Assembly: GCF_038452265.1 (NCBI RefSeq)
Contig: NZ_CP151842.1
Span: forward strand, 2,170,001-2,234,000
Length of the DNA stretch: 64,000 bases
Direction: 5' to 3'
Source: Vibrio diazotrophicus
GTDB lineage: Bacteria > Pseudomonadota > Gammaproteobacteria > Enterobacterales > Vibrionaceae
Shown: one piece after another, positions 9,477-17,457 of the stretch
Layout: each line of letters starts with the position of its first letter
How positions within the stretch are numbered: position 1 is the stretch's first letter
Position numbers and translations under genes: made by a program
The notes under the pieces: generated by a model
The model's database searches: none
Seen by the model: the letters and a program-made list of their open reading frames with translations, nothing else
Told to the model about the DNA's origin: nothing

Positions 9477-10238
9477 TCAAACAATATCGAGCTGAATCTC
9501 ATGCTCGCGGATAATGGCACAGATGCTCTCTGGCGGCATTTGATCGGTAATTACCAGATCAACCTCTTCGATTCCACCCAGTTTTACCATGGCATTACGC
9601 CCAAACTTAGTATGGTCAACGCCTAAATAGACACTGCGGCTATTCTCGATAATGGCTTTTTTAACTCTAACTTCATGATAATCAAAGTCTAAGAGTGAAC
9701 CATCGAAATCAATGCCACTGATGCCCAGAATGCCGAAGTCGAGACGAAACTGAGAAATAAAATCCATGGTCGCCTCGCCAGTCACACCGCCATCTCGATT
9801 GCGAACTTCACCACCAGCCAGTATCACTTTGAAATCAGGCTTGGTCATCAGTAATGATGCAACATTAATATTGTTGGTCACAATGCGTAGGTTCTGATGG
9901 TTTTGCAGCAACGCTCTTGCTACTGCTTCTGGCGTGGTACCAATATCGATAAACAAAGTTGCGCCATCTGGAATATGTTGAGCCAGCTTCAATGCAATAC
10001 GTTGTTTTTCTTCTTGATGAGAGACTTTGCGCGTTTGGTAAGAAGAGTTTTCGGAACTGGTGACTATGGTCGCGCCACCATGGTTTCGTTTGATTTGGTT
10101 TAGGTCGGCAAGCTCATTGAGATCTCTTCGAATGGTTTGAGGGCTAACATTGAATCGCTCAACAAGATCTTCGGTGCTGACATATCCCTGAGCCTTGACT
10201 AGCTCGATGATTTCTTGATGACGTTTAATGGCTTTCAA
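9477..10238 (-). CDS. glpR: Glycerol-3-phosphate regulon repressor, DeoR family
   Basis: A 253-aa DeoR-family repressor. The N-terminal helix-turn-helix STEDLVERFNVSPQTIRRDL (about 20-40) is followed by the sugar-phosphate sensor domain with FIDIGTTPEAVARAL and VKLGGIEEVDLVITDQ. Length and wording match GlpR. It lies between glpABC and glpFK and presumably binds the TGTTCG-type half-sites at 9332-9349 and 10424-10466, released by glycerol 3-phosphate. It is expressed from its own promoter in the 326-bp region shared with glpF. Confidence 0.9.
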   Translation of the reverse strand: MKAIKRHQEIIELVKAQGYVSTEDLVERFNVSPQTIRRDLNELADLNQIKRNHGGATIVTSSENSSYQTRKVSHQEEKQRIALKLAQHIPDGATLFIDIGTTPEAVARALLQNHQNLRIVTNNINVASLLMTKPDFKVILAGGEVRNRDGGVTGEATMDFISQFRLDFGILGISGIDFDGSLLDFDYHEVRVKKAIIENSRSVYLGVDHTKFGRNAMVKLGGIEEVDLVITDQMPPESICAIIREHEIQLDIV

Positions 10239-10423
10239 AGTAGATCCTGATTGACTGTTTCCAATAACTAGCAGTGTACTTCTTCATGTTCATATTTGAA
10301 ATATATAGATAAATACACTGTTGAATAAGTCACTTAATCTTAGCTGTTCTGCCTAACATTGATCGTTATCGACACTTCGCCTTATTGAACTAATTTGATA
10401 CAAAACTGTGCATTGCTTAACAT

Positions 10424-10466
10424 TTGCGAACATAAAATGAACATTTAATTGTTCGTTTGCTCATTT
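10424..10466. promoter_or_regulatory. GlpR-like half-site cluster in the glpR-glpF intergenic region
   Basis: The 326-bp gap between glpR and glpF holds no gene. Around 10424-10466 it has four TGTTC/GAACA-like half-sites: GCGAACATA, TGAACA, TTGTTCGTTT and TGCTCA. ATTGTTCGTT fits the GlpR half-site consensus. They sit about 100-140 bases upstream of glpF and about 190-230 upstream of glpR, suggesting repression of glpFK and autoregulation. Confidence 0.55.
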
Positions 10467-10565
10467 TGAGAGCGCCATATAGTTTCATGCGAATCCTTTT
10501 GATTAACATAATGCCCACATTATCTGTATGGGATAATGCCAAATCAACGTCCAAGGAAATAAATT

Positions 10566-11426
10566 ATGGCTAATAAAAAACAACATACTCTCATTGGTGA
10601 GTGTATTGCCGAGTTCATAGGTACGGGTTTGCTCATATTTTTTGGTGTCGGATGTGTAGCCGCACTCGTATTGACCAATGCTCAGTTTGGGCAATGGGAA
10701 ATCTCTATCGTTTGGGGCCTTGCAGTTGCCATTGCTGTCTACTGCACTGCTGGTGTCTCAGGCGCACACATTAATCCCGCCGTGACCATAGCGCTTGCCG
10801 CTTTTCATGGCTTCGAAAAATCTAAAGTTATTCCTTACATCGCTTCTCAAGTTGCCGGAGCATTTTGTGCTGCTGCTCTTGTTTATGGTCTTTACAGCAA
10901 TTTATTTACCGCATGGGAAGTGACAAACGGTATTGCTCGTAATACACCTGAAGCACTTGCTACCGCTGGCATTTTTTCAACATACCCTAACGCTGCTTTA
11001 TCTTTTTCTGGTGCATTTGCTGTAGAATTTGCCATTACAGCAGTACTGATGTTCGCAATTTTGGCTTTAGGTGATGAAAATAATGGTGCAGCACGCGGAG
11101 CGCTAAACCCACTTCTAATCGGTATCGTGGTTGCCACTATTGGTGGTTCGTTAGGTCCACTGACTGGTTTTGCGATGAATCCTGCTCGTGACTTTGGACC
11201 AAAATTATTTGCATACCTAGCAGGGTGGGATTACGCATTAAGTGGCGCGAAAGATATTCCCTACTTTATCATTCCAATAGTTGCAACCGTTGCTGGCGCT
11301 TGTTTTGGTGGTTGGGCTTATCCTAAATTTATCGGTGCGTACGTACCGACTGTGGGCACAGGCTGTACCATTCCAAATCAGTGCGAAGAGTGTGAAATCG
11401 CAGATGACTCAAAAGCTCAGGTTTGA
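10566..11426 (+). CDS. glpF: Glycerol uptake facilitator (aquaglyceroporin)
   Basis: A 286-aa inner-membrane channel for glycerol diffusion. The two half-helix NPA motifs are HINPAVTIA and MNPARDFGP; the Asp after the second Arg is the GlpF (not AqpZ) signature. Six membrane helices are evident. The start ATG follows AAGGAAATAAATT. The next gene is glpK, 45 bases downstream, so the pair forms the glycerol capture operon. Confidence 0.94.
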   Translation: MANKKQHTLIGECIAEFIGTGLLIFFGVGCVAALVLTNAQFGQWEISIVWGLAVAIAVYCTAGVSGAHINPAVTIALAAFHGFEKSKVIPYIASQVAGAFCAAALVYGLYSNLFTAWEVTNGIARNTPEALATAGIFSTYPNAALSFSGAFAVEFAITAVLMFAILALGDENNGAARGALNPLLIGIVVATIGGSLGPLTGFAMNPARDFGPKLFAYLAGWDYALSGAKDIPYFIIPIVATVAGACFGGWAYPKFIGAYVPTVGTGCTIPNQCEECEIADDSKAQV

Positions 11427-11471
11427 GCAATAAAAAGAATAAATCCAATAAAGTGAAAAGGATCCCTACCT

Positions 11472-12983
11472 ATGAATAATAAATATATTGTTGCTCTTGA
11501 CCAAGGCACGACGAGCTCACGAGCAGTAGTGCTCGATCATGACGCAAACATCGTGAGTGTTGCACAACGCGAGTTTACTCAAATCTACCCTGAATCAGGT
11601 TGGGTGGAACACGACCCTCTCGAAATTTACGCGACACAAAGCTCCACACTGGTTGAAGCTCTAGGCCAAAAAGGCATTCGCTCAGACCAAGTAGCTGCGA
11701 TTGGTATTACTAACCAACGTGAAACCACCATTGTTTGGAACAAAGAAACGGGTGAGCCTGTTTACAATGCGATTGTGTGGCAATGCCGCCGAACAGCTGA
11801 TATATGTGCAGAGCTGAAGAAAATTGACGGCTTTGAAGAGTATGTACGCGAAAACACAGGTTTGCTGCTAGATCCATATTTCTCAGGCACAAAAGTGAAA
11901 TGGGTGCTTGAGAACGTTGCTGGCGCACGCGAACTTGCTCAGGAAGGCAAACTGCTGTTTGGTACGGTTGATACTTGGCTGGTGTGGAAAATGACTCAAG
12001 GTCGTGTCCATGTCACTGACTATACCAATGCTTCTCGTACCCTGCTATTTAACATCAATACCCTTCAATGGGATGAAAAAATCCTTAAAGAACTGGATAT
12101 TCCGCTATCAATGATGCCAGAAGTAAGAGCATCCTCTGAAGTCTATGGCGAAACTAACATCGGTGGTAAAGGCGGTACTCGTATTCCAATCGCAGGCATT
12201 GCAGGCGACCAACAAGCTGCGCTATTTGGTCAAATGTGTGTTAAACCGGGTCAAGCTAAGAACACCTATGGTACCGGCTGTTTCTTGTTAATGAACACTG
12301 GTAAAGAGAAAGTGACGTCGAAAAATGGCTTGTTAACAACGCTAGCTTGTGACCCAGAAGGTAAAGTCTCTTACGCGTTAGAAGGTTCAGTCTTTATTGG
12401 CGGCGCTGCTATTCAATGGCTTCGTGATGAAATGAAACTCATCACTGATGCAAAAGATTCTGAATATTTTGCAACTAAAGTGGATTCTTCAAATGGTGTT
12501 TATGTGGTTCCAGCCTTTACAGGGCTTGGCGCTCCATACTGGGATGCATATGCTCGCGGTACTATCGTAGGTATGAGTCGCGGCACAGGTATCAACCACA
12601 TTATTCGCGCAACATTGGAAAGTATTGCCTATCAAAGCCGTGACGTAATTGATGCAATGCAAGCGGATTCGGGTATCAAACTGGCCACACTGCGTGTTGA
12701 TGGTGGCGCGGTAGCGAATAACTTCCTAATGCAGTTCCAATCAGACATTCTGAACACAGATGTGCAACGTCCTAAAGTTACAGAAGTGACCGCTCTCGGA
12801 GCAGCATACCTAGCTGGCCTTGCTGTCGGTTACTGGGGCTCTTTGGATGAAGTTGCTGATAAAGCTGAAATCGACCGAGTCTTTGAACCAGCGCAAGATG
12901 AAGCCAAACGAGCTCAACGTTACAACGGCTGGAAACGAGCAGTTAGAGGCGTATTGGCTGTTTCTCACTTTGCTGACGAATAA
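11472..12983 (+). CDS. glpK: Glycerol kinase
   Basis: A 503-aa FGGY-family kinase that converts glycerol and ATP to glycerol 3-phosphate, trapping it in the cytoplasm and making the GlpR inducer. ALDQGTTSSRAVVLDH is the phosphate-binding motif; the FGGY-type signature GTGCFLLMNTG and GLGAPYWDAYARG are present. Preceded by an AAGGATCC ribosome binding site and followed by a strong terminator. Confidence 0.95.
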   Translation: MNNKYIVALDQGTTSSRAVVLDHDANIVSVAQREFTQIYPESGWVEHDPLEIYATQSSTLVEALGQKGIRSDQVAAIGITNQRETTIVWNKETGEPVYNAIVWQCRRTADICAELKKIDGFEEYVRENTGLLLDPYFSGTKVKWVLENVAGARELAQEGKLLFGTVDTWLVWKMTQGRVHVTDYTNASRTLLFNINTLQWDEKILKELDIPLSMMPEVRASSEVYGETNIGGKGGTRIPIAGIAGDQQAALFGQMCVKPGQAKNTYGTGCFLLMNTGKEKVTSKNGLLTTLACDPEGKVSYALEGSVFIGGAAIQWLRDEMKLITDAKDSEYFATKVDSSNGVYVVPAFTGLGAPYWDAYARGTIVGMSRGTGINHIIRATLESIAYQSRDVIDAMQADSGIKLATLRVDGGAVANNFLMQFQSDILNTDVQRPKVTEVTALGAAYLAGLAVGYWGSLDEVADKAEIDRVFEPAQDEAKRAQRYNGWKRAVRGVLAVSHFADE

Positions 12984-13023
12984 CACTCTTACAACGTCAG
13001 GTTGGCGCTAGATCAAAAAGTAT

Positions 13024-13048
13024 AAAGGGACGCTTAGCGTCCCTTTTT
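13024..13048 (+). terminator. Terminator after glpK
   Basis: AAAGGGACGC, loop TTA, GCGTCCCTTT then a T run: a textbook Rho-independent terminator 40 bases past the glpK stop. Confidence 0.9.
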
Positions 13049-13206
13049 GTTTCACCGAACAAAGTCTTCAATACCTACCAATAGTTTTTACCAATCAATT
13101 CAATAAGAACAAGCAATTTTTCTTAAACATCTCTTCATGTGAATATACATCTCGAAGGCAAGAGACAGAAATTGCCAAACCAAAAAACTCTTAGGAAGGT
13201 AAAAAC

Positions 13207-13764
13207 ATGATTAACACTACTATCAAACCATTTAACGCAACGGCATTCAAAGACGGCAAATTCGTAGACATTTCTGAGAAAGACGTACTAGGCAAATGGG
13301 CTGTATTCTTCTTCTACCCAGCTGACTTCACATTCGTATGTCCAACTGAGCTAGGTGACCTAGCTGACCACTACGAAGAGCTTCAATCTCGTGGCGTAGA
13401 AGTGTTCTCAGTATCGACTGACACTCACTTCACTCACAAAGCATGGCACGATAGCTCAGACACAATCGGCAAAATCAACTACTACATGGTAGGCGACCAA
13501 ACTGGCAACATCACTAACAACTTCGGTGTAATGCGTGAAGGTCAAGGTCTAGCAGACCGCGCTACTTTCGTTATCGACCCACAAGGTGTTATCCAAGCAG
13601 TTGAAATTACAGCTGAAGGCATCGGTCGTGACGCAGAAGACCTACTACGTAAGATCAAAGCTGCACAATACGTTGCTTCTCACCCAGGTGAAGTATGTCC
13701 AGCTAAATGGAAAGAAGGCGAAGAAACGCTAGCTCCTTCTCTAGACCTAGTAGGCAAAATCTAA
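13207..13764 (+). CDS. ahpC: Alkyl hydroperoxide reductase subunit C (2-Cys peroxiredoxin)
   Basis: A 185-aa cytoplasmic peroxiredoxin that reduces H2O2 and organic peroxides. The peroxidatic Cys45 lies in FTFVCPTEL and the resolving Cys164 in GEVCPAKW. It uses codons typical of highly expressed genes and has a strong AGGAAGG ribosome binding site. Its reductase ahpF follows after a 198-base gap. A promoter under OxyR control is expected in this family, but no operator could be recognised by eye. Confidence 0.96.
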   Translation: MINTTIKPFNATAFKDGKFVDISEKDVLGKWAVFFFYPADFTFVCPTELGDLADHYEELQSRGVEVFSVSTDTHFTHKAWHDSSDTIGKINYYMVGDQTGNITNNFGVMREGQGLADRATFVIDPQGVIQAVEITAEGIGRDAEDLLRKIKAAQYVASHPGEVCPAKWKEGEETLAPSLDLVGKI

Positions 13765-13791
13765 GCATAAAGCTTAAGACCTAATCCATTT

Positions 13792-13810
13792 GAAGCCGTT
13801 TGGCGGCTTC
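13792..13810 (+). terminator. Hairpin in the ahpC-ahpF gap (possible attenuator)
   Basis: GAAGCCG-TTTGG-CGGCTTC forms a seven-base-pair stem 28 bases after ahpC. It lacks a long T run, so it may be an attenuator or a 3'-stabilising structure that lets ahpC RNA exceed ahpF RNA. A second, longer imperfect pairing (GAGAGCTGGTCA near 13837 with TGACTGGCTCTC near 13872) lies before ahpF. Confidence 0.45.
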
Positions 13811-13962
13811 ATATTGGAAGGTAGCTGAATTAGAGAGCTGGTCAGGCAATGTACCTAACGACCTACGAGCTTGACTGGCTCTCCCCCTCAGCAAAACAAA
13901 GAATTGAATTTATCCAGAGTGACCGCTCTCTTTAATAGAATTACGAATAGGTATAACAAAAA

Positions 13963-15531
13963 ATGTTAGATCAGGCGATTAAACAACAATTAAAACAATA
14001 TCTTAGCAACCTTAAAGAAGAAGTTCAGTTAGTGGTCAGCCTAGATGAAAGCAAGGCATCTAATGATATCCAATCACTAGCGAACGAAATTGCAGAGCTA
14101 AGCGATTTAGTGACTGTGACTCGCGATGATGCAGCAAGCTCTCGCCGTCCAGTAATGACAGTGACAAACCCTAAGAAAGGTACTCAGCTACGTTTTGCTG
14201 GTCTTCCAATGGGACACGAGTTTACTTCTCTTGTATTGGCATTACTTCACTCAGGTGGCCATCCAATTAAGCTAGAGGCAGAAACGATTGAACAAATTGC
14301 TAAATTGGACAAAAAGCTCGATGTAGAAATCTTCATTTCTCTATCTTGCCAAAACTGTCCAGACGTTGTTCAAGCGTTCAACATGATGTCGGCGATTAAC
14401 CCAGACATTCGTACTACGATGATCGACGGTGCTCTATTCCAAGATGAAGTGAAATCTCGCGACATCATGGCGGTACCAAGCGTATTCGTAAATGGCGAAC
14501 TGTTCGGTCAAGGCCGTATGTCTCTGACTGAAATCCTTAACAAAATTGATGACGGCGCGGCAGACAAAGCAGCAGCAAGTCTAAACGAAAAAGAACCATA
14601 CGATGTTCTTGTGATCGGCGGTGGCCCTGGTGGTAGTGCAGCTGCGGTATACGCTGCTCGTAAAGGCATCCGTACAGGTGTTGTAGCTAAGCGCTTGGGC
14701 GGTCAAGTAATGGATACAATGGCAATCGAAAACTTTATTTCGGTTAAACATACTGAAGGTCCAAAACTGGCGCATGATTTAGGCGAACACCTAAAAGAGT
14801 ACGGTGTAGACATCATCACTGAGCAACAAGCCGACAAGCTGATGGGCGCTCAATACACAGAAGATGGTTACATCCACGTCAGCCTTGAAAGCGGTGCAAC
14901 GCTGAAGAGTAAAAGTGTCATCTTAAGTCCGGGCGCACGCTGGAGAGAAATGAACGTTCCTGGTGAACAAGAATACCGTAACAAAGGCGTTGCTTACTGC
15001 CCACACTGTGACGGCCCACTATTCAAAGGCAAGAAAACAGCGGTAATTGGTGGTGGTAACTCAGGTATCGAAGCGGCAATTGACCTAGCAGGTATCGTTG
15101 AACATGTGACGGTTCTTGAGTTCGCTGACACGCTACGCGCTGACCAAGTGTTGATCAACAAAGCAAACTCTCTGCCAAACGTTGAAATCATCACAATGGC
15201 GCAAACTACCGAGGTAATCGGTGACGGTAAACGCGTAACAAGTTTGAAATACAAAGATCGCAATACAGACGAAATCAAAGAGATTGAACTGTCAGGTATC
15301 TTTGTCCAAATCGGCCTTGTACCAAACACTGAATGGTTAAAGGATTCTGATGTCGAGTTGTCTGCTCGTGGTGAAATCGAAGTAGGCAGCCGCGGCGAAA
15401 CTAGCATGGAAGGTGTCTTTGCTGCTGGTGACGCAACCACTGTACCTTACAAGCAAATCATTATTGCTATGGGCGAAGGTGCAAAAGCGAGTCTAGGTGC
15501 GTTTGATTACCTGATTCGCAAACAAGCTTAA
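13963..15531 (+). CDS. ahpF: Alkyl hydroperoxide reductase subunit F
   Basis: A 522-aa FAD/NADH-dependent disulfide reductase that recycles AhpC. The N-terminal tandem thioredoxin-like fold has SCQNCPD as its CxxC. The FAD motif is VLVIGGGPGGSAAAVYA, the catalytic CxxC is YCPHCDGP, and the NADH-binding motif is AVIGGGNSGIEAAIDLA. Length matches the family. It lies in the same direction as ahpC with a structured gap between, and ends at a clear terminator. Confidence 0.96.
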   Translation: MLDQAIKQQLKQYLSNLKEEVQLVVSLDESKASNDIQSLANEIAELSDLVTVTRDDAASSRRPVMTVTNPKKGTQLRFAGLPMGHEFTSLVLALLHSGGHPIKLEAETIEQIAKLDKKLDVEIFISLSCQNCPDVVQAFNMMSAINPDIRTTMIDGALFQDEVKSRDIMAVPSVFVNGELFGQGRMSLTEILNKIDDGAADKAAASLNEKEPYDVLVIGGGPGGSAAAVYAARKGIRTGVVAKRLGGQVMDTMAIENFISVKHTEGPKLAHDLGEHLKEYGVDIITEQQADKLMGAQYTEDGYIHVSLESGATLKSKSVILSPGARWREMNVPGEQEYRNKGVAYCPHCDGPLFKGKKTAVIGGGNSGIEAAIDLAGIVEHVTVLEFADTLRADQVLINKANSLPNVEIITMAQTTEVIGDGKRVTSLKYKDRNTDEIKEIELSGIFVQIGLVPNTEWLKDSDVELSARGEIEVGSRGETSMEGVFAAGDATTVPYKQIIIAMGEGAKASLGAFDYLIRKQA

Positions 15532-15560
15532 ATCATACATTTTATCTCCTATTAACGACA

Positions 15561-15591
15561 AAAGGCTCTACTTCGGTAGAGCCCTTTTTTT
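15561..15591 (+). terminator. Terminator after ahpF
   Basis: GGCTCTAC, tetraloop TTCG, GTAGAGCC followed by CTTTTTTT, 30 bases past ahpF. The flanking A run could let it serve the convergent tsdA transcript as well. Confidence 0.9.
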
Positions 15592-15633
15592 AGGTTTTAA
15601 CAGCAACGGAGAAGAGTGCAATCGCGGTATTTA

Positions 15634-16686
15634 TTACTTCACAACTGCCGACGGAAACGCATCGCTACCTAGCGTGTATCCATTCACCGATTTGCCGTAG
15701 AACCCATCATGAGCATGGTACTTTTTACGGTTGTCTTCGAGACTGCCCTTGTATCTTGGGTCTTGTGGCCGCTCTTGGCTATTCACATAAGCGGATACAT
15801 CCCAAGCTTCTTGTGCAGTTAACTGAACGCTTTTACCCAATGGCATGTTTTCATAAATGAAGTAGGCCGCAGTATTAATACGGTGCATGCCCGCGCCCCA
15901 GTTATACGCATTTTTGCCCCACAAAGGCGGAATATAGGAATGCCCCTCTCTATCCGAGACACCTTGCCCATCTTTCATATGACAAGCGGCGCAATTGTCT
16001 GCATACACCTGCATTCCACGCTCAAGTGAAGGTTCCAGTTCAGGATTTGCTATCTTTGGATAACCTCGCCCGGCTAAACTGCCGCGTTTATCAACCGGAA
16101 GAGCCTGAGCGATAACGTCTGGCATGGGAAACGATTCAGCCTTACCACCAATTTGCAACTGCTTATCGTCTAAAGCTGGTACAGGTTCATTTTCCAGACC
16201 ATGCTGATCCATCAAACCGCCCATGGCCAACCAATAAGCATAAGCACTCAACGCAACCAGTTCCGGAGAATCATAGACTGGCGGTTTACCGTTCATCGAA
16301 TAAGTGAAACACCCTTGAATTCGATCAGCGTAGCTGTTTACGCGATCATTCTTTTTACGGTATGCAGGATAAGCCATATACGCAGCCCATAAAGGCGCTG
16401 AGTTTGCCTTGCGACCCGCTTCCATATGACAGTTCACACAGTTCTGGTCATTGCCAACGTACTTGCCGCGCATCTGCTGTGAATTGACGAACAATGAGTA
16501 ACCGAGTTTAACCTTCTCTCCAAATTCATCGTTGGTGATAGTGGTTAAGTCTCTTGGGACAAGATATTCGGCTTGACTGTTTTTCTTTGCCGCAGGTAAT
16601 TCAGCCTGACGGTCAGGCAACTCAGTATTTGCTTTTGCCGATACAGAAAGCATGCTGAACGCCAACAATGAATAAATGACTTTCAT
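15634..16686 (-). CDS. tsdA: Di-haem cytochrome c, thiosulfate dehydrogenase / tetrathionate reductase (TsdA)
   Basis: A 350-aa periplasmic enzyme with a Sec signal peptide (about 1-19). Haem 1 motif CVNCH is at residues 83-87. A cysteine 39 residues later, in IQGCFTYSMNGK, matches the unusual axial Cys ligand and DCF-x-SMNGK signature of TsdA. Haem 2 motif is CAACH, with a likely Met ligand in ENMPLG. TsdA interconverts 2 thiosulfate and tetrathionate; the preferred direction varies by species. It follows tsdB by 9 bases with an AGGAG site, so the two form an operon. Placement beside ttrBCA and the shared promoter palindrome argue for co-regulation with tetrathionate respiration. A generic cytochrome c is the alternative. 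Confidence 0.82.
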   Translation of the reverse strand: MKVIYSLLAFSMLSVSAKANTELPDRQAELPAAKKNSQAEYLVPRDLTTITNDEFGEKVKLGYSLFVNSQQMRGKYVGNDQNCVNCHMEAGRKANSAPLWAAYMAYPAYRKKNDRVNSYADRIQGCFTYSMNGKPPVYDSPELVALSAYAYWLAMGGLMDQHGLENEPVPALDDKQLQIGGKAESFPMPDVIAQALPVDKRGSLAGRGYPKIANPELEPSLERGMQVYADNCAACHMKDGQGVSDREGHSYIPPLWGKNAYNWGAGMHRINTAAYFIYENMPLGKSVQLTAQEAWDVSAYVNSQERPQDPRYKGSLEDNRKKYHAHDGFYGKSVNGYTLGSDAFPSAVVK

Positions 16687-16695
16687 AGCAAACTC

Positions 16696-17307
16696 CTAGT
16701 ATCGAAATGACGCAAAGTAGAACGACAAATTTTCTATTTCATCGTCTGTTAGCTTTTGGGCAATGGTAGACATCATATTGAGTGGGTCGCCACTACGAGC
16801 GCCCTTCTTCCAATCATGAAGTTGCTTCTTCAGATAATAAGCATGCTGACTTGCTAAGCGAGGGAACTGACCCACGCCCATACCACTGGCGGCATGACAA
16901 GTGGCGCACGCGGGTATATTTCTGTTCCAATCCCCTTGATAAACCAGTTTTCGATAAGGGTTGCTGATATCGGCTTGAGAACCGCGCTGTTCGAGATTGG
17001 TAAACTCATAGCTAGGCAATGACGCATAGTACTCGGTCACTTCTTTGCGAACTTGAGGATCACCCAGCTCTTTTGCCATCGGGCTCATTAGGGGATCTTT
17101 ACGTTCACCGGATAAGAACAGCTGAATTTGGCTATCCAGATATTCCGCACTTAACCCTGCAAGCATCGGAGCAATATTTGGTTGACCTTTCCCATCCTGC
17201 CCATGACAACTGGTACAGACGCCAGCTTTGGCGGGCATTTCCACCGCCTGAATACTGACTGAGGCAACCAGCACGGGCAAAGCGGCCCATAGTTGTAAAT
17301 TTGACAT
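16696..17307 (-). CDS. tsdB: Di-haem cytochrome c4-like electron-transfer partner (TsdB)
   Basis: A 203-aa exported protein with a signal peptide (about 1-21) and two c-type haem motifs, CTSCHGQDGKG and CATCHAASGMG, in the duplicated layout of cytochrome c4. TsdB carries electrons to or from TsdA. The gene order tsdB then tsdA, nearly abutting, matches known tsdBA operons. It has its own promoter region after the ttrA terminator, with the palindrome GTGGATTTCCAC about 70 bases before its start. Confidence 0.78.
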   Translation of the reverse strand: MSNLQLWAALPVLVASVSIQAVEMPAKAGVCTSCHGQDGKGQPNIAPMLAGLSAEYLDSQIQLFLSGERKDPLMSPMAKELGDPQVRKEVTEYYASLPSYEFTNLEQRGSQADISNPYRKLVYQGDWNRNIPACATCHAASGMGVGQFPRLASQHAYYLKKQLHDWKKGARSGDPLNMMSTIAQKLTDDEIENLSFYFASFRY

Positions 17308-17310
17308 GCT

Positions 17311-17374
17311 GACTCACTATTACTACTTCTACTATCACTCCTACTATTGTCAGTATTATTAGTAAGTCTACTAT
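17311..17374. repeat. CTACTATT-rich short repeats in the tsdB leader
   Basis: The bases between the tsdB start and the palindrome are low in complexity: CTACTATTGT occurs twice (17341 and 17369), with related TACTACTTCTACTATC and CTACTATTG variants nearby. This may reflect slippage or repeated weak binding sites. No function can be assigned. Confidence 0.55.
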
Positions 17375-17390
17375 TGTGGATTTCCACATA
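17375..17390. promoter_or_regulatory. Candidate TtrR operator upstream of tsdB
   Basis: TGTGGATTTCCACATA is a strong dyad (TGTGGA/TCCACA). The 15-base core GTGGATTTCCACATA recurs exactly at 22492-22506 before ttrB, at almost the same distance from the start codon (69-83 versus about 67-81 bases). TtrR, the FixJ-type regulator of the cluster, is the obvious candidate ligand; this is inference. Confidence 0.6.
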
Positions 17391-17398
17391 ACGACAGA

Positions 17399-17436
17399 AA
17401 ACACCGCCTCTATCACTACGACTAAAGGCGGTGTTG
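17399..17436 (-). terminator. Terminator after ttrA
   Basis: On the minus strand AACACCGCCT pairs with AGGCGGTGTT across a 16-base loop and is followed by TTCTGT. It separates ttrBCA from tsdBA, so tsdBA needs its own promoter. Confidence 0.7.
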
Positions 17437-17457
17437 CAAGTCACCAAGTGCTTTGTT

